Assembly (NCBI GenBank): GCA_012838745.1 | Contig: DUOS01000036.1 | Location: 1 to 34,844, forward strand | DNA from: Treponema sp. | GTDB lineage: Bacteria > Spirochaetota > Spirochaetia > Treponematales > Treponemataceae | Length of the DNA: 34,844 bases | Reading direction: 5' to 3' | Shown: positions 32,513-34,844 of the stretch, piece after piece | How the letters are laid out: every line of letters starts with the position of its first letter | How positions within the stretch are numbered: position 1 is the first letter of the stretch | Notes under the pieces: generated by a model | Database searches by the model: none | What the model saw: the letters and a program-made list of their open reading frames with translations, nothing else | What the model was told of the DNA's origin: nothing | Translations under genes and position numbers: made by a program

Positions 32513-32529
32513 AACTGATGAAATCAGTT
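32513..32529. repeat. Perfect 7-3-7 inverted repeat upstream of the thioredoxin-like gene
   Basis: AACTGAT (32513-32519), GAA, ATCAGTT (32523-32529). It sits between the response regulator and the thioredoxin-permease promoter, 35 bases upstream of the latter's -35. It could be a regulator site or a small hairpin. No T-run follows immediately. Confidence 0.5.
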
Positions 32530-32564
32530 CAAATAATTAAAAATTTCTTTTCCTAGTAAAACAC

Positions 32565-32593
32565 TTGACTTTGCTAACAATATTTAAAATAAT
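32565..32593 (+). promoter_or_regulatory. Promoter of the thioredoxin-like/permease operon
   Basis: TTGACT (32565-32570, 5/6), a 17-base spacer and AATAAT (32588-32593, 5/6). The imperfect palindrome ACAAT-N10-ATTGT (32577-32596) covers the -10, an arrangement used by metal- or redox-sensing repressors such as ArsR-type proteins. AGGAGG follows 7 bases before the ATG at 32616, so this gene is not leaderless. Confidence 0.55.
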
Positions 32594-32615
32594 TGTAATG
32601 AATTAGGAGGTACAT

Positions 32616-32843
32616 ATGCTTATTCAAATACTCGGGGCAGGATGCCCAAAGTGTAAAAAACTGGAGGCAAATACCCGTGAAGCGCTAGCAAAGAAAAAAA
32701 TTGACGCAGATGTAGTTAAGGTAACTGATAGTGAAGAAATCATGGGAATGGGTGTTATTATGACACCGGCTCTCGTTATCGACGGAGAAGTTAAAAGTGT
32801 GGGAAAGGTATTAACCGTAGACCAGATAGCTTCACAGTTTTAG
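32616..32843 (+). CDS. Small thioredoxin-like protein (redox-active disulfide type)
   Basis: This 75-residue protein is a minimal thioredoxin fold with the active-site motif GCPKCKK at residues 10-15 and the family cis-proline segment MTPALVIDGE. It resembles the short thioredoxin-family proteins that are often encoded beside permeases of the ArsP/DUF318 type. AGGAGG precedes the ATG. It is followed after 11 bases by the permease gene, and they almost certainly form one operon. A likely role is reduction of a metalloid or a cysteine on the permease; the actual redox partner is not known. No signal peptide, so cytoplasmic. Confidence 0.9.
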   Translation: MLIQILGAGCPKCKKLEANTREALAKKKIDADVVKVTDSEEIMGMGVIMTPALVIDGEVKSVGKVLTVDQIASQF

Positions 32844-32854
32844 GAGCAGTAATT

Positions 32855-34039
32855 ATGTCGAAAAAAGAATATAACCCCAACTTTATTCTGTTTGCATTAT
32901 CCATTGCATTTGCAGCAATCTATTTTATCCCCTGGGAAACGCCTCTGATAGGCAAAGCAATTCTCGAAGGGTTTATGATGCTCGGAGATTATGCACGTGA
33001 ACATGTTCTTTTATGCCTCATTCCAGCTCTTTTTATCGCTGGAGCTATGGGAGTGTTTCTCAATCAACAGTCAGTTATAAAATATCTCGGGCCAAAGGCT
33101 CCAAAGCTAGTAGCGTACGGAGTCGCATCTGTTTCAGGTGCAATTCTTGCAGTATGTTCCTGTACAGTCCTCCCTCTTTTTAAGGGAATCTACAAGAAAG
33201 GAGCAGGACTCGGCCCAGCTATAGGGTTTCTCTATTCAGGACCCGCAATCAATATTATCGCAATAACCTTATCTTTTAAAGTTTTCGGTTGGGAGCTTGG
33301 GCTTGCAAGAACAGTTGGAGCTATTGTCTTTTCAGTGATAATTGGTCTTTTAATGCAGCTTTTTTTTCGGAAAGAAGACGAAGCACGCATAACCGATGAA
33401 GGTATGTTTACTGCGTTCCCTGATAATAGTGAACGTACGCTTTGGAAAACAGCCATATACATTGGTTCTATGATCGGTTTTCTTATTTTTATAAATTGGG
33501 CAAACTCAGGTGGTTCATCTACTATATGGGATGTAATCTATCAAGCAAAATACATACTATCCGGCACTTTTATCTTTGTTCTTTTTGTAAGTATTTTCCT
33601 TTGGTTTAAAAAAGATGAAGTGTTTGAATGGTTTATCGCAACGCGTACATTCGCAATCCAAATAATACCCTTGTTATTTGCTGGTGTTCTCGTTTCAGGT
33701 TTTCTTCTTGGTAGACCTGGGCATGAAGGAATAATTCCTAGTAGGATGATTGCAAACCTCGTTGGAGGAAACTCTTTTTTTGCGAACGTTATTGCGTCTT
33801 TATCGGGAGCACTAATGTATTTTGCAACACTAACTGAAATACCTATTTTGCAGGGACTTCTTGGTGCAGGAATGGGCAAGGGCCCCGCCCTAGCGCTTCT
33901 TCTTGCGGGTCCAAGCTTGTCCCTTCCTTCGATGCTTGTAATTGGAAGTGAGATTGGCCCCAAAAAGACATTAGTTTACGTTAGCTTAGTTGTTGTAATG
34001 TCGTCTATAGCAGGATTTATCTTTGGGTTTTTCGTATAA
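32855..34039 (+). CDS. ArsP/DUF318-type permease (PF03773-like)
   Basis: This 394-residue membrane protein has about eight to ten transmembrane segments. The family cysteine motif is in the third hydrophobic region (AVCSCTVLPLFKGIYKKGAG) and is followed by FLYSGPAINI. A later second half repeats the pattern with LAGPSLSLPSMLVIG near the C-terminus. ArsP members have been shown to export methylarsenite and trivalent aromatic arsenicals; other DUF318 (YraQ) members are less defined, so the metalloid role is inferred. The gene follows the thioredoxin-like gene by 11 bases, with GGAG 8 bases before the ATG. The terminal region overlaps nothing and the convergent acidic-repeat gene ends 12 bases further on. 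Confidence 0.88.
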   Translation: MSKKEYNPNFILFALSIAFAAIYFIPWETPLIGKAILEGFMMLGDYAREHVLLCLIPALFIAGAMGVFLNQQSVIKYLGPKAPKLVAYGVASVSGAILAVCSCTVLPLFKGIYKKGAGLGPAIGFLYSGPAINIIAITLSFKVFGWELGLARTVGAIVFSVIIGLLMQLFFRKEDEARITDEGMFTAFPDNSERTLWKTAIYIGSMIGFLIFINWANSGGSSTIWDVIYQAKYILSGTFIFVLFVSIFLWFKKDEVFEWFIATRTFAIQIIPLLFAGVLVSGFLLGRPGHEGIIPSRMIANLVGGNSFFANVIASLSGALMYFATLTEIPILQGLLGAGMGKGPALALLLAGPSLSLPSMLVIGSEIGPKKTLVYVSLVVVMSSIAGFIFGFFV

Positions 34040-34051
34040 AACCGTTACTAC

Positions 34052-34844
34052 TTATGAAGTGGGCACAAAGTTACTTTTAATTCGATCCATCCTGTTTTTC
34101 ATAGTTATGGCAAAACCCTGGTCTGGCAAATCATCAAGGAGATTTTCTAAGTAATTAAAAGATCCCCAGAGATTTGCTACCGGTTGTTCGGATATTCCGA
34201 GTTCTTCTCGAATACGGCGGACTCGTGAAAGATCCCGAATACCAGGTTTTCCGGCTAAACGATCAATGAGATACTCAAGTTGTACACGTTCATTGCTGAG
34301 GAGGTAGTCGGCAAGAATATCTTGAGGTAATTCCATGGTTATAGACTTCAAATATGAAAAAAGTCGAAGCAAACTAATGCCTGTCATCTCTTGAAGGATT
34401 TGATCTAAATAAGGAGTACCTACCACTGCGCGACCGAGAGGAAAGCCAAACTGATCAAACAAGTTTTTTCTTAGAGCTTCGGACTCAAGATCATCATTAT
34501 CTAATTCGGACGAGGGCTCGGTATTTTCAATAACGTCGATATCTTCGGGTTCTAACTCGATTTTTTCGGGTTCAAGCTCGAAAGTTTCTGTCTCTGGTTC
34601 AGATGGCACAAAAGCGGGCTCAGATGGAGCTTCCGGTTCAGGTGCGTACTCTTCTGGCGCAAGCTCGATTTCTTCGGGTTCAAGCTCGAGAGTTTCTGTC
34701 TCTGGTTCAGATGGCACAAAAGCGGGCTCAGATGGAGCTTCCGGTTCAGGTGCGTATTCTTCTGGCGCAAGCTCGATTTCTTCGGGTTCAAGCTCGAGAG
34801 TTTCTGTCTCTGGTTCAGATGGCACAAAAGCGGGCTCAGATGGA
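34052..34844 (-). CDS. Acidic-repeat protein, 5' end beyond the window
   Basis: The frame stays open to the right edge on the minus strand, so the N-terminus is missing. The visible N-terminal part consists of 36-residue units, PSEPETETLELEPEE followed by IELAPEEYAPEPEAPSEPAF, nearly all Pro, Glu, Ala and Thr/Ser. Two complete copies differ by almost nothing and a third has partly diverged (FELEPEKIELEPEDID). The last 150 residues form an ordered, helical domain (NLFDQFGFPLGRAVVGTPYL, LLRLFSYLKSITMELPQD) with no motif I recognise. It lacks a visible membrane segment here. A secreted or surface linker, or a cytoplasmic scaffold, would both be possible. The gene is convergent with the ArsP-type permease. 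It is not possible to judge signal peptide or full length. Confidence 0.8.
   Translation of the reverse strand, partial: PSEPAFVPSEPETETLELEPEEIELAPEEYAPEPEAPSEPAFVPSEPETETLELEPEEIELAPEEYAPEPEAPSEPAFVPSEPETETFELEPEKIELEPEDIDVIENTEPSSELDNDDLESEALRKNLFDQFGFPLGRAVVGTPYLDQILQEMTGISLLRLFSYLKSITMELPQDILADYLLSNERVQLEYLIDRLAGKPGIRDLSRVRRIREELGISEQPVANLWGSFNYLENLLDDLPDQGFAITMKNRMDRIKSNFVPTS
34591..34844. repeat. 108-bp tandem repeat array inside the acidic-repeat gene
   Basis: Copies begin at about 34591, 34699 and 34807 and continue past the window edge, each 108 bases (36 codons). The first two full copies differ by one base (34658 region, GCGTACTC versus GCGTATTC). A diverged partial copy precedes them. 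The near identity implies recent duplication or gene conversion, so copy number may vary between strains. Confidence 0.85.

Noticed and set aside
34552-34827. A second minus-strand open frame of about 91 residues in the repeat region
   Set aside because: It is an alternative frame of the 108-bp repeat; it stays open only because the repeat unit lacks stops in that frame and its product is itself repetitive. The Pro/Glu frame continues into an ordered domain, so that one is the gene.
34591-34844. Possible CRISPR array
   Set aside because: Unit length of 108 bases without variable spacers, in frame with a coding sequence. No cas genes are nearby.

Overview
The window reads as a chromosomal segment of a spirochaete, most likely a free-living or commensal member of the Treponema lineage. 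The best evidence is a FliG1-like second flagellar switch protein with an altered FliM-binding motif, a very long signal peptidase I, a PreP-type M16C protease of about 1000 residues, and several long proteins I recognise only as probable lineage-specific ones. Base composition looks moderate and even, genes are tightly packed on both strands, and I see no rRNA, tRNA, transposase, phage or CRISPR. Arginine and lysine/threonine-family biosynthesis genes argue against a strongly reduced obligate pathogen such as T. pallidum.

Layout. 1-1809 (+): the C-terminus of hflC, then a single-pass membrane protein of unknown function. 1803-3473 (-): lepB. 3541-5806 (+): class I fumarase, an orphan HPt protein and a 71-residue protein. 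5817-7900 (-): miaA and an rlmI-type rRNA methyltransferase. 7961-9838 (+): a secreted M48-like protein that has lost HExxH. 9874-12029 (-): lysC-dapB. 12123-13994 (+): an RNB-family exoribonuclease. 14096-15208 (-): an orphan MsmK/UgpC ATPase, with a terminator at 13993-14023. 15267-18677 (-): DUF554 protein, MFS transporter, ferritin-VIT1 fusion and ssb. 18842-19666 (-): a DUF368/PopT-family protein. 19729-23045 (-): argJ-argB-argD. 23355-27402 (-): thymidine kinase-like protein, clpB and a 67-residue protein. 27433-32401 (-): M16C protease, FliG1-like protein and response regulator. 32616-34039 (+): thioredoxin-like protein plus an ArsP-type permease. 34052-34844 (-): a partial protein with nearly identical 36-residue acidic repeats.

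Regulation. The 309-base leader of argJBD is the richest regulatory region. It has an ArgR/AhrC-type box, a promoter, and a 19-codon ORF with a Shine-Dalgarno sequence that ends Arg-Tyr-Arg-Arg-stop, followed by mutually exclusive hairpins. This looks like a ribosome-sensed arginine attenuator. Separately, several genes have a good -10 hexamer only 6-10 bases before the ATG and no Shine-Dalgarno sequence, which suggests frequent leaderless transcripts. The clearest cases are the DUF554 gene (TTGACA-17-TATTAT) and the FliG1-like gene (TTGACC-18-TATGAT). Other genes (lepB, ssb, dapB, msmK, the argJ operon, the thioredoxin-like gene) have strong Shine-Dalgarno sites, so both initiation modes seem to coexist.
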